64,000 nucleotides of DNA from Ohessyouella blattaphilus (lineage in GTDB: Bacteria; Bacillota; Clostridia; Lachnospirales; Lachnospiraceae): assembly GCF_024721265.1 (NCBI RefSeq), contig NZ_JAMXOC010000001.1, positions 62,001-126,000 on the forward strand, in the 5' to 3' direction. The translations under genes and the position numbers were made by a program. Below the pieces are notes generated by a model. The model saw nothing but the letters and a program-made list of their open reading frames with translations. It did no database searches and was not told the origin of the DNA. Of this stretch, positions 1-8,009 are shown one piece after another. Each line of letters begins with the position of its first letter. Position 1 is the stretch's first letter.

Positions 1-1743
1 CTGAACCCCCAAATCTTTCATCTTCTGAATGGCTTCTTTACTGGTTTCTTTCACCTTATCAGCAACGGCTATCATTCCGATTACATGCCCTTCTTTAGCC
101 ACAAACATTGGCGTCTGCCCCTGACTGGCTGCCTGGTCCGCCTTTTCTCTATACTCATGGTCACTGACGCCGGCAAGTTCTAAAATCTTCTCATTGCCGA
201 TATAATACTTATTTCCTTCAATCTTACCAACAACCCCTTTACCAGTCACCGAGTTAAACTCCTTAACGCTGGCAAGCTTAATTCCTTCTTCTGCGGCTTT
301 TGCGACAATCGCTAAGGCTAAGGGATGTTCGGAAGAAGCTTCTAAAGTAGCCGCTACTCTTAAAAGTTCTTCTGGCGGCTCCCGGGTTATAATATCCACT
401 ACTGCTGGTTTTCCTTCTGTAATTGTCCCCGTCTTATCAAGTATCACTCTCTTTACTTCGTGGGCAAGCTCAAGGGCTTCGCCGCTTTTAATCAGAATTC
501 CGTGTTCTGCACCAATGCCCGTTCCTACCATAATAGCCGTTGGTGTAGCTAAGCCTAAAGCACACGGACACGCAATGACTAGCACAGACACAAAGATTGT
601 AAGACAAAAAGCCAAATCATGGCCAAGCAATGCCCAGATAACAGCGGCTAGGATAGCGATAATCATTACCGCCGGAACAAAAATACCAGCAACTTTATCT
701 GCCAGCTTAGAAATCGGCGCTTTCTTGCCCTGGGCATCTTCCATCATCTTGACAATCTTAGCAAGCGTCGTATCCTCACCAACACGGTTCACTCGTACCG
801 TCACTGCCCCTTGATAATTCATACTTCCACCGATTACCTGGTCATCCTCTTTTTTCTCAACAGGGATGCTCTCTCCTGTAAGCATGCTCTCATCAATGCT
901 GGTCTCCCCTTCCACAATAATGCCATCAAGAGGAACCCGGCTGCCTGGCTTTATTAAAATCCTATCGTCCACCTTAATCGATTCTACCGGGACTTCCTTA
1001 GCCCCCTCACCGGTTACTAAAAGAGCTGTATCTGGAGTTAACTCAATTAGCTTCTTAATCGCCTGTCCTGTTCGGCTTTTGCTACGCCCTTCCAAATACT
1101 TACCAAGCATAACTAGCGTTACCACCACTGCCGCCGACTCGTAGTAAAGCCGGTGGACCCCACTACTATCTATCGGAATACGTATCGTCATAATCAAACT
1201 ATAAATAAAGGCGCTCCCCGTACCGACGGCTACTAAGGAGTCCATATTGGGATTCCCTTTTAAGAGACTTTTTATCCCTACAATATAAAACTTACGACCG
1301 TTAATTAAAATAATTGTCGTCAGAATAAGTTGTGCTAGCGCAAAATTAAGCGGTGCGCTGTGCATATCCAACACTTTCGGCAAAGGCAAAGTAAACGGAA
1401 GCATGTGTCCCATCGAAATATAGAGAAGGGGAATTGCAAGAATAATGCTCGTTAATACTCGTCTTTTCACTTTCTCTACTTCTTCCTCTTCCGCTTTGGC
1501 TGCCTTTTCTCGCTCTTCTTTCGACTTATCAATATGTAAAGTGGCACTAAAACCGGCACGGTCGACTTTCTTTATAATATCCTCGTCAGCTACCTTCCCT
1601 TCGTCAAAAGTAATCGTCAAACGGTTAGTGGTAAGGTTAACACTGGACTGCACAACGCCGTCTAGCTTCCCCGTTACCCGCTCTACTGCCGACGAACACG
1701 CAGCACAGGTCATGCCTTTTACATCAAATTGTTTCGTTACCAT
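1..1743 (-). CDS. copA: Copper-translocating P1B-type ATPase CopA (C-terminus cut by window edge)
   Basis: Membrane ATPase that exports Cu(I) from the cytoplasm. The 581 visible residues begin with one heavy-metal-binding domain (GMTCAAC, Cys13 and Cys16). Then come paired membrane helices, the actuator TGES-type loop (MLTGESIPV), the copper-type membrane motif CPC (about residues 392-394) and the phosphorylation motif DKTGT (Asp about 436). The reading frame is open to base 1, so the end of the ATP-binding domain and the last helices lie outside; this is not a pseudogene. The ATG follows AAAGGAG at good spacing. A consensus promoter with a CsoR-like operator lies just upstream, which favours copper over zinc or cadmium. 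Family certain; metal inferred from CPC and operator. Confidence 0.95.
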   Translation of the reverse strand, partial: MVTKQFDVKGMTCAACSSAVERVTGKLDGVVQSSVNLTTNRLTITFDEGKVADEDIIKKVDRAGFSATLHIDKSKEEREKAAKAEEEEVEKVKRRVLTSIILAIPLLYISMGHMLPFTLPLPKVLDMHSAPLNFALAQLILTTIILINGRKFYIVGIKSLLKGNPNMDSLVAVGTGSAFIYSLIMTIRIPIDSSGVHRLYYESAAVVVTLVMLGKYLEGRSKSRTGQAIKKLIELTPDTALLVTGEGAKEVPVESIKVDDRILIKPGSRVPLDGIIVEGETSIDESMLTGESIPVEKKEDDQVIGGSMNYQGAVTVRVNRVGEDTTLAKIVKMMEDAQGKKAPISKLADKVAGIFVPAVMIIAILAAVIWALLGHDLAFCLTIFVSVLVIACPCALGLATPTAIMVGTGIGAEHGILIKSGEALELAHEVKRVILDKTGTITEGKPAVVDIITREPPEELLRVAATLEASSEHPLALAIVAKAAEEGIKLASVKEFNSVTGKGVVGKIEGNKYYIGNEKILELAGVSDHEYREKADQAASQGQTPMFVAKEGHVIGMIAVADKVKETSKEAIQKMKDLGVQ

Positions 1744-1770
1744 TGGTCTTCACTCCTTTCTTTCTAATTC

Positions 1771-1799
1771 ATTATATACCCCCTACCCGTATATGTCAA
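1771..1799 (-). promoter_or_regulatory. copA promoter with CsoR-like copper operator
   Basis: Read on the minus strand this is TTGACA (1794-1799), a 17-base spacer, and TATAAT (1771-1776), both consensus hexamers. The spacer contains the G-rich imperfect palindrome ATACGGGTAGGGGGTAT (1776-1792). It resembles known CsoR operators of copA/copZ promoters, which carry a G-tract pseudo-palindrome flanked by TA-rich ends. A repressor bound there would block polymerase and leave when Cu(I) binds. Promoter is direct sequence evidence; the regulator is inferred by resemblance, and no csoR gene is in the window. Confidence 0.8.
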
Positions 1800-1803
1800 A
1801 CTC

Positions 1804-1858
1804 TATATCATGGTAAGATAGAATTTGCGCTTGGCAAATTCTTGCGCCTTCGGCGTGT
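1804..1858 (+). repeat. Dispersed palindromic repeat, copy 1
   Basis: Contains the stem GAATTTGC (1821-1828) / GCAAATTC (1834-1841) with a 5-base loop, and a small stem CGCC-TTC-GGCG (1845-1855). Its reverse complement matches 59844-59897 at nearly all positions over about 54 bases, with differences mostly in the loop. A shorter copy lies at 44951-44976. It looks like a REP/MITE-like intergenic element; no protein is encoded. Confidence 0.75.
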
Positions 1859-1887
1859 GCTGTTGCACAAAATTCCTATCGCCGAAG
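1848..1887. repeat. Inverted repeat CTTCGGCG/CGCCGAAG
   Basis: An 8-base perfect inverted repeat: CTTCGGCG at 1848-1855 and CGCCGAAG at 1880-1887, separated by 24 bases. It overlaps the end of palindromic repeat copy 1 and can form an alternative to its small CGCC/GGCG hairpin. Function unknown. Confidence 0.5.
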
Positions 1888-1907
1888 TGCGCATCTCTAG
1901 CGGAGCG

Positions 1908-1956
1908 CTTTTTGTGTAACCGGAAAGTTCAGAGAACTTTTCGATTACACAAAAAG
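1908..1956. repeat. Long 23-bp inverted repeat between glyA and copA
   Basis: Arms at 1908-1930 and 1934-1956 are complementary at 21 of 23 positions (the two others are wobble pairs in one strand) around a 3-base AGA loop. This is far longer than needed for a terminator. The right arm supplies the U-tract of the glyA terminator that overlaps it. It may be a degenerate insertion remnant or a stable 3' end structure; no homology is known to me. Confidence 0.7.
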
Positions 1957-1977
1957 AACAGCCTTTCACAGCTGTTC
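1951..1977 (-). terminator. Rho-independent terminator of glyA
   Basis: On the minus strand the stem GAACAGC / GCTGTTC (1971-1977 and 1956-1962) has an 8-base loop and is followed at once by TTTTTGT. It starts 13 bases after the glyA stop codon, so it closes the glyA transcript. Confidence 0.85.
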
Positions 1978-1989
1978 CTCTTCGTCTTA

Positions 1990-3228
1990 CTATGCATTTA
2001 ATGGAAATTTATCTGTCAAACCATTTACTAACGCTTTGGCTTTCTCTACATTATCTTCACTAGCTACCACTAGGCTGATGGCTTCCGCAATCACGTCCAT
2101 TTCCGCTTCCTTAAAGCCTCTTGTGGTTACCGCTGGAGTTCCTAGACGGACACCACTAGTTACAAATGGTGAGCGAGGATCGTTTGGCACCGTATTCTTA
2201 TTGGCGGTTATGTTCGCCTTTTCAAGTCGTGCTTCTAACTCTTTACCTGTCAGCTCCGTATCCTTAAGGTCTACTAGCATCAAGTGGTTATCTGTACCGT
2301 CTGAAACCAGCTTAACGCCGCGGCTCATTAACCCTTCGCTTAATGCTTTAGCATTCTTTACCGTTTGCTCTTGGTACGCTTTAAACTCTGGCTCAAGAGC
2401 TTCTTTAAAGCTTACTGCTTTGGCCGCAATCACGTGCTCTAAAGGTCCACCCTGAATTCCTGGGAAGACGGCCTTATTAAAGTTGAACTTCTCATTGGCT
2501 TCCGCGCTTGCAAGAATCATTCCTCCTCTAGGCCCTCTAAGGGTCTTATGAGTGGTAGTAGTGGTTACGTCAGCATACGGAATCGGACTAGGATGAAGGC
2601 CAGCAGCAACCAGACCCGCAATATGCGCCATATCTACCATAAAATACGCGCCCACCTTATCCGCAATCTCACGGAATCGCTTGAAATCTATCGTTCTTGC
2701 ATAGGCACTAGCACCAGCAATAATTAGCTTAGGCTGTTCCGCTACCGCTAACTCTTCAAGAGCGTCATAATCGATATATCCTTCCTCATTTACACCATAG
2801 GGAATGATGTGGAAGTACTTACCTGATATATTAACTGGCGAGCCATGAGTGAGATGACCACCGTGATTCAAGTTCATTCCTAAAACCTTATCTCCTGGTT
2901 CTAGCATAGCAAAAAATACCGCTGTATTGGCTTGCGCACCAGAGTGTGGTTGTACATTGGCATACTCACAGCCAAAAATCTGCTTTGCTCTTTCAATTGC
3001 CAGATTCTCAGCTACATCAACCCACTCACAGCCGCCATAATAACGCTTACCCGGATATCCTTCTGCGTATTTATTAGTTAAGGGGCTACCCATTGCTGCC
3101 ATAACAGCCTTGCTCACCCAGTTCTCAGAAGCGATTAGCTCCACGTGGTCTCCTTGTCTCGCAATTTCTTTCGTGATTACTTCTGCAATCTCTGGGTCAT
3201 ACTTTTCAATCTCTTCAAAACTATACAT
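1990..3228 (-). CDS. glyA: Serine hydroxymethyltransferase
   Basis: Cytosolic PLP enzyme that converts serine and tetrahydrofolate to glycine and 5,10-methylene-THF, the main one-carbon source. The 412 residues have the normal bacterial length. Visible motifs are the substrate loop [22 protein letters not shown] near the N-terminus and the PLP-lysine segment [14 protein letters not shown] (Lys near 227). The ATG follows GGAGGAAAGAA. It is the last gene before a terminator and lies 64 bases after htrA, with a terminator-like hairpin in that gap. No glycine riboswitch is seen in the short leader. Confidence 0.97.
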   Translation of the reverse strand: MYSFEEIEKYDPEIAEVITKEIARQGDHVELIASENWVSKAVMAAMGSPLTNKYAEGYPGKRYYGGCEWVDVAENLAIERAKQIFGCEYANVQPHSGAQANTAVFFAMLEPGDKVLGMNLNHGGHLTHGSPVNISGKYFHIIPYGVNEEGYIDYDALEELAVAEQPKLIIAGASAYARTIDFKRFREIADKVGAYFMVDMAHIAGLVAAGLHPSPIPYADVTTTTTHKTLRGPRGGMILASAEANEKFNFNKAVFPGIQGGPLEHVIAAKAVSFKEALEPEFKAYQEQTVKNAKALSEGLMSRGVKLVSDGTDNHLMLVDLKDTELTGKELEARLEKANITANKNTVPNDPRSPFVTSGVRLGTPAVTTRGFKEAEMDVIAEAISLVVASEDNVEKAKALVNGLTDKFPLNA

Positions 3229-3239
3229 TTCTTTCCTCC

Positions 3240-3283
3240 ATAAAAATAACTCCTAATAGATAAAAACCTAATTAGGAGTTATT
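3240..3283 (-). terminator. Terminator-like hairpin between htrA and glyA
   Basis: A 13-bp perfect stem (3245-3257 with 3271-3283, AATAACTCCTAAT type) with a 13-base loop is followed on the minus strand by TTTTTAT, directly before the GGAGG of glyA. It should end the htrA transcript. Because it abuts the glyA ribosome site, glyA must use read-through or a promoter inside htrA, or the hairpin is a regulated attenuator. Confidence 0.75.
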
Positions 3284-3292
3284 ATATCATTT

Positions 3293-4549
3293 TTACTTCC
3301 GGGTTCCAAGTGTAACTTCAACTTCACTTTCTGAATAGCTACCATCTTCATCAGGAACCTGCACTGTTAAGGTGACCTTATCGCCTACCCGGTAGTACTG
3401 AAGCTCTTCGCTTAAGGCTTGATAATTGCCCACGCTGGTGCCGTCGATTGCGGTAATAACAGAGCCTTTTTTAATATCCGCTTTAGCAGCACCTGAGCCT
3501 TTCACTACTTCCGAAACGTAGACACCTTGAGGAATATTATAAAGCTTGGCATTCTCGGCGGTTACATCCACACCGCTTACACCCACTGAACCGCGCTCAT
3601 CCTCTGGCACCACTTCTCTGGTCTCTTTATTCATCAAAGTGGTAATCACTTCGCTAGCATCAGAAATCGGAATCGCATATCCCATACCTTCTACGGCAAC
3701 ATCATTGGCCTTTACAGTATTGATACCGATTAATTCACCTTTAATATTCAAAAGAGCACCACCGCTATTACCAGGGTTAATTGCTGCATCCGTCTGAATC
3801 AGCTCACTATCAAACCCTTCCATATCAAGCTTTCTATTTGTTGCTGAGACAATTCCCGTTGTAACGGATTGTCCATAGCCAAGGGCATTACCGATTGCCA
3901 CCACCGGCTCACCAACTTGTAGCTTTGTAGAATCGCCTATCGTCGCTACCTTAATCTCTTCTTTTGTACTAGCCTTTACATCATCCTTTTTAACCGCAAT
4001 GACTGCCAAATCCTTGGTAGAATCCGTACCCTTTACACTAGCCTCCACACTTTCTTCATCGATAAAGGATACCGTCAAAGTCGTGTTTCCTTCCACTACG
4101 TGATTGTTTGTCACAATTAGTAGTTCGTCATCATTCTCAGATATGATGATGCCTGAGCCTGCGCTCTCACTTTCTCTTTCTCTAACACCACCGAAAAAGT
4201 CCATTACCTGAGACACGCTCATATTGGTAATCGAGACTACCGAAGGCATTACATTCTTAGCAATCTCGGAAATATCCGTATTCACCGTACCTGATGCATT
4301 TACATCTAAGGCAACTTTATCCGTGGTCTTGGTTTCCACCACTGATTTCCCTGTGTCCTTATCACCGATCACATTATTAAGAACAGCATTTGTTCCTGTG
4401 AAAGTCAGACCGCCAACCAGGCCAAAGATTAAACCAAAGCAAATCGCCTTTACCAATCCTGGTACTTTCTTTTTTTGCTTTTTGGTTCCTCTATTGTCTT
4501 CATCGCTAACCGGTTCGTGGTTAGGCACTTCATAATTATAATTATCCAT
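3293..4549 (-). CDS. htrA: HtrA/DegP-family membrane-anchored serine protease
   Basis: Surface quality-control protease that degrades misfolded secreted proteins. It has a short charged cytoplasmic N-terminus (about 1-34), one membrane helix (about 35-55), a trypsin-like domain with the triad His in TNNHVVEG, Asp in DLAVIAV and Ser in NPGNSGGAL, and a C-terminal PDZ domain ending in a short tail. The chosen ATG gives 418 residues and sits behind AAGAAAGGGG with a T-rich spacer; an in-frame TTG 21 bases earlier overlaps that ribosome site and is less likely. It lies 91 bases after glmS. Family assignment is secure; substrate is unknown. Confidence 0.93.
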   Translation of the reverse strand: MDNYNYEVPNHEPVSDEDNRGTKKQKKKVPGLVKAICFGLIFGLVGGLTFTGTNAVLNNVIGDKDTGKSVVETKTTDKVALDVNASGTVNTDISEIAKNVMPSVVSITNMSVSQVMDFFGGVRERESESAGSGIIISENDDELLIVTNNHVVEGNTTLTVSFIDEESVEASVKGTDSTKDLAVIAVKKDDVKASTKEEIKVATIGDSTKLQVGEPVVAIGNALGYGQSVTTGIVSATNRKLDMEGFDSELIQTDAAINPGNSGGALLNIKGELIGINTVKANDVAVEGMGYAIPISDASEVITTLMNKETREVVPEDERGSVGVSGVDVTAENAKLYNIPQGVYVSEVVKGSGAAKADIKKGSVITAIDGTSVGNYQALSEELQYYRVGDKVTLTVQVPDEDGSYSESEVEVTLGTRK

Positions 4550-4584
4550 AAAAAAACCCCTTTCTTTCAAGTTTCTAAACCTAG

Positions 4585-4605
4585 TTTACACTTTAGATGT
4601 GTAAA
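4585..4605. promoter_or_regulatory. Palindrome upstream of htrA
   Basis: Perfect inverted repeat TTTACAC (4585-4591) / GTGTAAA (4599-4605) with a 7-base spacer, nested in a wider TTTCAAG...CTTGAAA repeat, all in the glmS-htrA gap. It could be an operator for a stress regulator of htrA or a structure in the leader. No regulator is assigned. Confidence 0.35.
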
Positions 4606-4640
4606 AAATGTGAAGTAAACTTGAAAAAAAGGAGTATTGA

Positions 4641-6467
4641 TTATTCTACCGTTACCGACTTTGCTAAGTTTCTCGGTTTATCTACATCACAGCCTCTACC
4701 AACGGCAATTTCATATGCAAAAAGCTGTAACGGAATAATCGCTAAAGAGTTCATAAAGTACTCATTGGTCTTAGGGATGTAAAGAACGTAATCCGCTGCC
4801 TTCTCTGCCTCTAAGTTCCCTTCCACCGTCACCGCCATTACAAAAGCTCCGCGCGTACGCACCTCTTCCATATTACTAATCATCTTTTTATATAGAGGTT
4901 CTTGGGTTAACACCGATACCACCAAGGTTCCTTCTTCCACTAGTGAGATAGTACCGTGTTTTAACTCTCCTGCTGCATATGCTTCTGAATGTATATAAGA
5001 GATTTCCTTTAACTTAAGTGAGCCTTCTTGAGAAATAGCATAATCAATGCCTCGACCGATAAAGAAGATTTGCTCCGCTGCTTGATAGCGATTTGCAAAC
5101 TTTTGAATTTTTTTCTTATTCTCCAAAAGCATTTCTACTTGCGTCGGCAAGCTTTTTAGATCTTCTATCATACCGGTTAATTGATCTGCGTCTATCGTTC
5201 CTCGCACCTGACTCATTTTCATAGCCAAGAGATAAAGAGCGATTAACTGGGCGGAATAGGCTTTCGTTGTAGCCACCGCGATTTCCGGTCCTGCCCAGGT
5301 GTACATAACCCCGTCTGCTTCTCTAGCAATCGAACTACCAACTACATTAACCACGCCTAGGACCTTTGCTCCGCGTTCTTTTGCTTCTCGAAGGGCCGCT
5401 AGAGTATCCGCCGTCTCTCCTGACTGGGAGATAACCATTACTAAAGTATTGTCTGTAATAATAGGATTACGATAACGAAATTCAGAAGCCACATCAACTT
5501 CCACCGGTATTCTCGCCATCTCCTCAAAGACATACTTTGCGGTCATTCCCGTATGGTAGGCCGAGCCACAGGCAACAATCATAATCTTCTGAATGCTCTT
5601 TATCTCCTCTTCGGTCATATTTAGCTCTTCAATTTCAATCATGCCATCTTTCAGTCGAGGTGAGAAGGTATCCGTAATGGCTTTTGGCTGCTCGTACATT
5701 TCCTTTAACATAAAGTGTTCATAGCCACCTTTTTCAGCCGCATCTACGTCCCAATCGATCTTTTTAGACATCTTCGTTAAGGGCTCACCATCGCTATTAA
5801 AAAAACTTATATCATTCTTTCTTAGACGGGCAATCTCTTCATTCTCGATAAAATACACATCTCTTGTATACTTAAGCACCGCTGGCACATCAGAAGCAAT
5901 AATATTGCCCCCTTGGGCATGTCCGGCAATTAACGGACTATCTTTACGAACGGCATAAAACTCTTCGGGGTGTTCCTTAAAAATAATACCTAAGGCATAG
6001 GACCCTTCCACACGGTGGATAATTCTCGTAATTGCTTCTAATGGATCGCCCTTATAGTAATAGTCCAATAAATGGGCAACCACTTCTGTATCCGTATCCG
6101 AGATAAACCGGTAACCCTTTCCTTCTAACCGCTCCCGAAGCTTTAGATAGTTTTCAATAATGCCATTATGGACTACCGCGATGGTTTCCTCAGTATTTTC
6201 ATGAGGATGCGCATTTAAATCAGAAGGTGCGCCATGAGTTGCCCAACGGGTATGGCCTACGCCTAAGTTACCTGGTAACAGTGCACCTTCATGGGTCAAT
6301 TCGCTTAGAACTTTTAGGCGTCCTTTGGATTTGACTACCTCGATTTTTCCTTCATTATAGATAGCCATGCCAGCCGAATCATATCCACGATATTCTAGCT
6401 TTTCCAAACCGTCTAACAGAATCGGCGCTGCTTGCTGTTCACCGATATATCCTACAATTCCACACAT
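4641..6467 (-). CDS. glmS: Glutamine--fructose-6-phosphate aminotransferase (isomerizing)
   Basis: Makes glucosamine-6-phosphate from fructose-6-phosphate and glutamine, the first step to UDP-GlcNAc and peptidoglycan. The protein starts MCGIVGYIG: the Cys after Met is the N-terminal nucleophile of the glutaminase domain, so the ATG at 6467 is chosen over one two codons earlier; it is also better spaced from GAGGAGG. Two SIS sugar-isomerase domains follow (VACGSAYHTG, SQSGETADT, IGRGIDYAI) and the usual C-terminus DKPRNLAKSVTVE. 608 residues, full length. There is no room for a glmS ribozyme in the 63-base upstream gap, so it is likely controlled otherwise, with the c-di-AMP cluster upstream in the same direction. 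Confidence 0.97.
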   Translation of the reverse strand: MCGIVGYIGEQQAAPILLDGLEKLEYRGYDSAGMAIYNEGKIEVVKSKGRLKVLSELTHEGALLPGNLGVGHTRWATHGAPSDLNAHPHENTEETIAVVHNGIIENYLKLRERLEGKGYRFISDTDTEVVAHLLDYYYKGDPLEAITRIIHRVEGSYALGIIFKEHPEEFYAVRKDSPLIAGHAQGGNIIASDVPAVLKYTRDVYFIENEEIARLRKNDISFFNSDGEPLTKMSKKIDWDVDAAEKGGYEHFMLKEMYEQPKAITDTFSPRLKDGMIEIEELNMTEEEIKSIQKIMIVACGSAYHTGMTAKYVFEEMARIPVEVDVASEFRYRNPIITDNTLVMVISQSGETADTLAALREAKERGAKVLGVVNVVGSSIAREADGVMYTWAGPEIAVATTKAYSAQLIALYLLAMKMSQVRGTIDADQLTGMIEDLKSLPTQVEMLLENKKKIQKFANRYQAAEQIFFIGRGIDYAISQEGSLKLKEISYIHSEAYAAGELKHGTISLVEEGTLVVSVLTQEPLYKKMISNMEEVRTRGAFVMAVTVEGNLEAEKAADYVLYIPKTNEYFMNSLAIIPLQLFAYEIAVGRGCDVDKPRNLAKSVTVE

Positions 6468-6490
6468 AATCATTAACCTCCTCTGTCACA

Positions 6491-6524
6491 GCATAAGGGG
6501 ACGCCGTTAAGCATCCCCTTATGC
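6491..6524. other. Stem-loop between the cohesin-like gene and glmS
   Basis: An 11-bp stem GCATAAGGGGA (6491-6501) / TCCCCTTATGC (6514-6524) with a 12-base loop fills the gap between the two genes. On the minus strand it is followed by TGTGACAG, not a T-run, so it is not a canonical terminator. It could be an mRNA processing or stability element ahead of glmS. Confidence 0.55.
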
Positions 6525-6530
6525 AAACAA

Positions 6531-7994
6531 CTAATCTAAATCAATAAAATCCGTATCAAATACCTTTCGACTACTTTGATCTTTCTTTCTTAGTTGAGAT
6601 TGAACCTCATCTCCATCTAACTCTAGATCTTGACGCAAATCCTCCAATTCCTCACTGCCATCTATGTCATCTATATCAAAATCCATTTCCTCAGTTTCGC
6701 TAAATTCATCATCTTCAAAATCGTCATCAAAAGAAAAAAGATCGGCATCCTCTTCAAAATCATCGTCTTCAAAGTCACTATCCTCGTAAGTACTTATTTC
6801 ATCTTCTTCATACTTTTGACGTTTCGCCTTACTCTTCGGTTTCTGTTCTTCATTCTCTTCCTCATCTTCAATTCCATATTCATCATACAAATCATCAAGT
6901 TCTAGGTTACGATGACGCAACTTAACCCCTAGAATAATTAAGAAAATGAATAGTAAAAACACAACAAGAACAACAGCCGCGAGAGCAAAAGGTAAAATCC
7001 CTTCATAATTCTGGAGTAGCTTTATCAGCTGACTACTAGAAGCATTTTCTTCCACTGGGACATTTATAAAGCGTTGATACGTACCCGCCACAGAATCATA
7101 GCTATACGCCCCTTTTTCTCCGGTACTATTAACTGCTGAAACTGCAAAAAAATCTGGATATTTTGTATTTTGCCACGCCGGAAAATCTTTGCCATTAATG
7201 GTCATCTGTGTTTTTTCATAATAGGAAGGAAGGCCTTTAGCATCATCATCTAGCAGAATAATATATGAATCATCTGTCAAATATATTTGTTCAAAAGGAC
7301 AAAAAGATCCATCTTCTGTATCATATACAAAGAAATTTTTATCCCCCGTATCCGACATAAGGTAAAGCAGTTCTACACTACCATTCTCTTGTTTAACCGA
7401 CCTAACTTGTGCACCCTCAAAACTAACCTCAGAAGCGACAAACCCTTCTGGTATCTGAATATCTTCAAAGTCCTGAGCGATAGAATATTTTACTCCGCCA
7501 ATATCTATAGTAGTTCCCGTCTCCGTTGTCGGTGATACACTTGTTGGCGCTACTTCCGTCTCACCATTTGCTCCCTGTTCGATTGTAACCGTCGAATTGC
7601 CTAAAACCACATCAACCGCACTACCATTATTGGTCGCAGTGAAGTCCGTTGGTGCAATTGTCGTTGTACCTGTTTTTAGCGCTCTCAAGACAATATAAAA
7701 TTCCAACTTTCCCTCACCGTTCTTTGTTCCCTCCAGAACAATACTCCCACCAGACGCAGATGCATTCGTTCCACTTACAAACTCTAACATAGAGGTATCA
7801 TATTGTAACGTCCCCTTACCATCCGTTACATTTTCCGGCTCGCTAACGAAAATGCGTATACTTATTTCTTCGCCTACCCTTACTGTTGGATCATCAAAGT
7901 AAAGGTTGCTAGCAGCAAAGACATTTATTTTCACATTAACAATACAAAACGCAATAAGTACAATTGATAAAAATGTTTTTTGAAGTTTTCTCAT
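6531..7994 (-). CDS. Cohesin-domain-like surface protein with membrane anchor and acidic cytoplasmic tail
   Basis: No named gene is recognised. The 487 residues have a Sec signal peptide (about 1-28, ending VFAAS), then a domain with cohesin-like features (about 30-140: DPTVRVGEEISIRIFV, YDTSMLEFVSG, GTTTIAPTDF). A Thr/Ser linker, a second extracellular region of about 180 residues, one membrane helix near 340-362 (AVVLVVFLLFIFLIILG) and a very acidic Asp/Glu tail of about 110 residues follow. The tail must be cytoplasmic. It lies 15 bases after the nucleotidyltransferase and before glmS. A role in sensing or organising the wall is inference; dockerin binding is not implied. Confidence 0.7.
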   Translation of the reverse strand: MRKLQKTFLSIVLIAFCIVNVKINVFAASNLYFDDPTVRVGEEISIRIFVSEPENVTDGKGTLQYDTSMLEFVSGTNASASGGSIVLEGTKNGEGKLEFYIVLRALKTGTTTIAPTDFTATNNGSAVDVVLGNSTVTIEQGANGETEVAPTSVSPTTETGTTIDIGGVKYSIAQDFEDIQIPEGFVASEVSFEGAQVRSVKQENGSVELLYLMSDTGDKNFFVYDTEDGSFCPFEQIYLTDDSYIILLDDDAKGLPSYYEKTQMTINGKDFPAWQNTKYPDFFAVSAVNSTGEKGAYSYDSVAGTYQRFINVPVEENASSSQLIKLLQNYEGILPFALAAVVLVVFLLFIFLIILGVKLRHRNLELDDLYDEYGIEDEEENEEQKPKSKAKRQKYEEDEISTYEDSDFEDDDFEEDADLFSFDDDFEDDEFSETEEMDFDIDDIDGSEELEDLRQDLELDGDEVQSQLRKKDQSSRKVFDTDFIDLD

Positions 7995-8009
7995 TTAGAT
8001 TTCCTTCCC

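Noticed and set aside
1-1743. copA as a truncated pseudogene
   Set aside because: The frame is open to the window edge with all expected motifs; only the window cuts it.
3229-3292. Glycine riboswitch before glyA
   Set aside because: The gap is 64 bases and is a simple terminator-like hairpin.
6468-6530. glmS ribozyme upstream of glmS
   Set aside because: The gap is only 63 bases and filled by a simple stem-loop; the ribozyme core needs far more sequence.
6630-6905. Plus-strand reading frame opposite the acidic tail of the cohesin-like gene
   Set aside because: It is the antisense of a Glu/Asp-rich low-complexity region; no ribosome site and an Ile/Phe-rich product.
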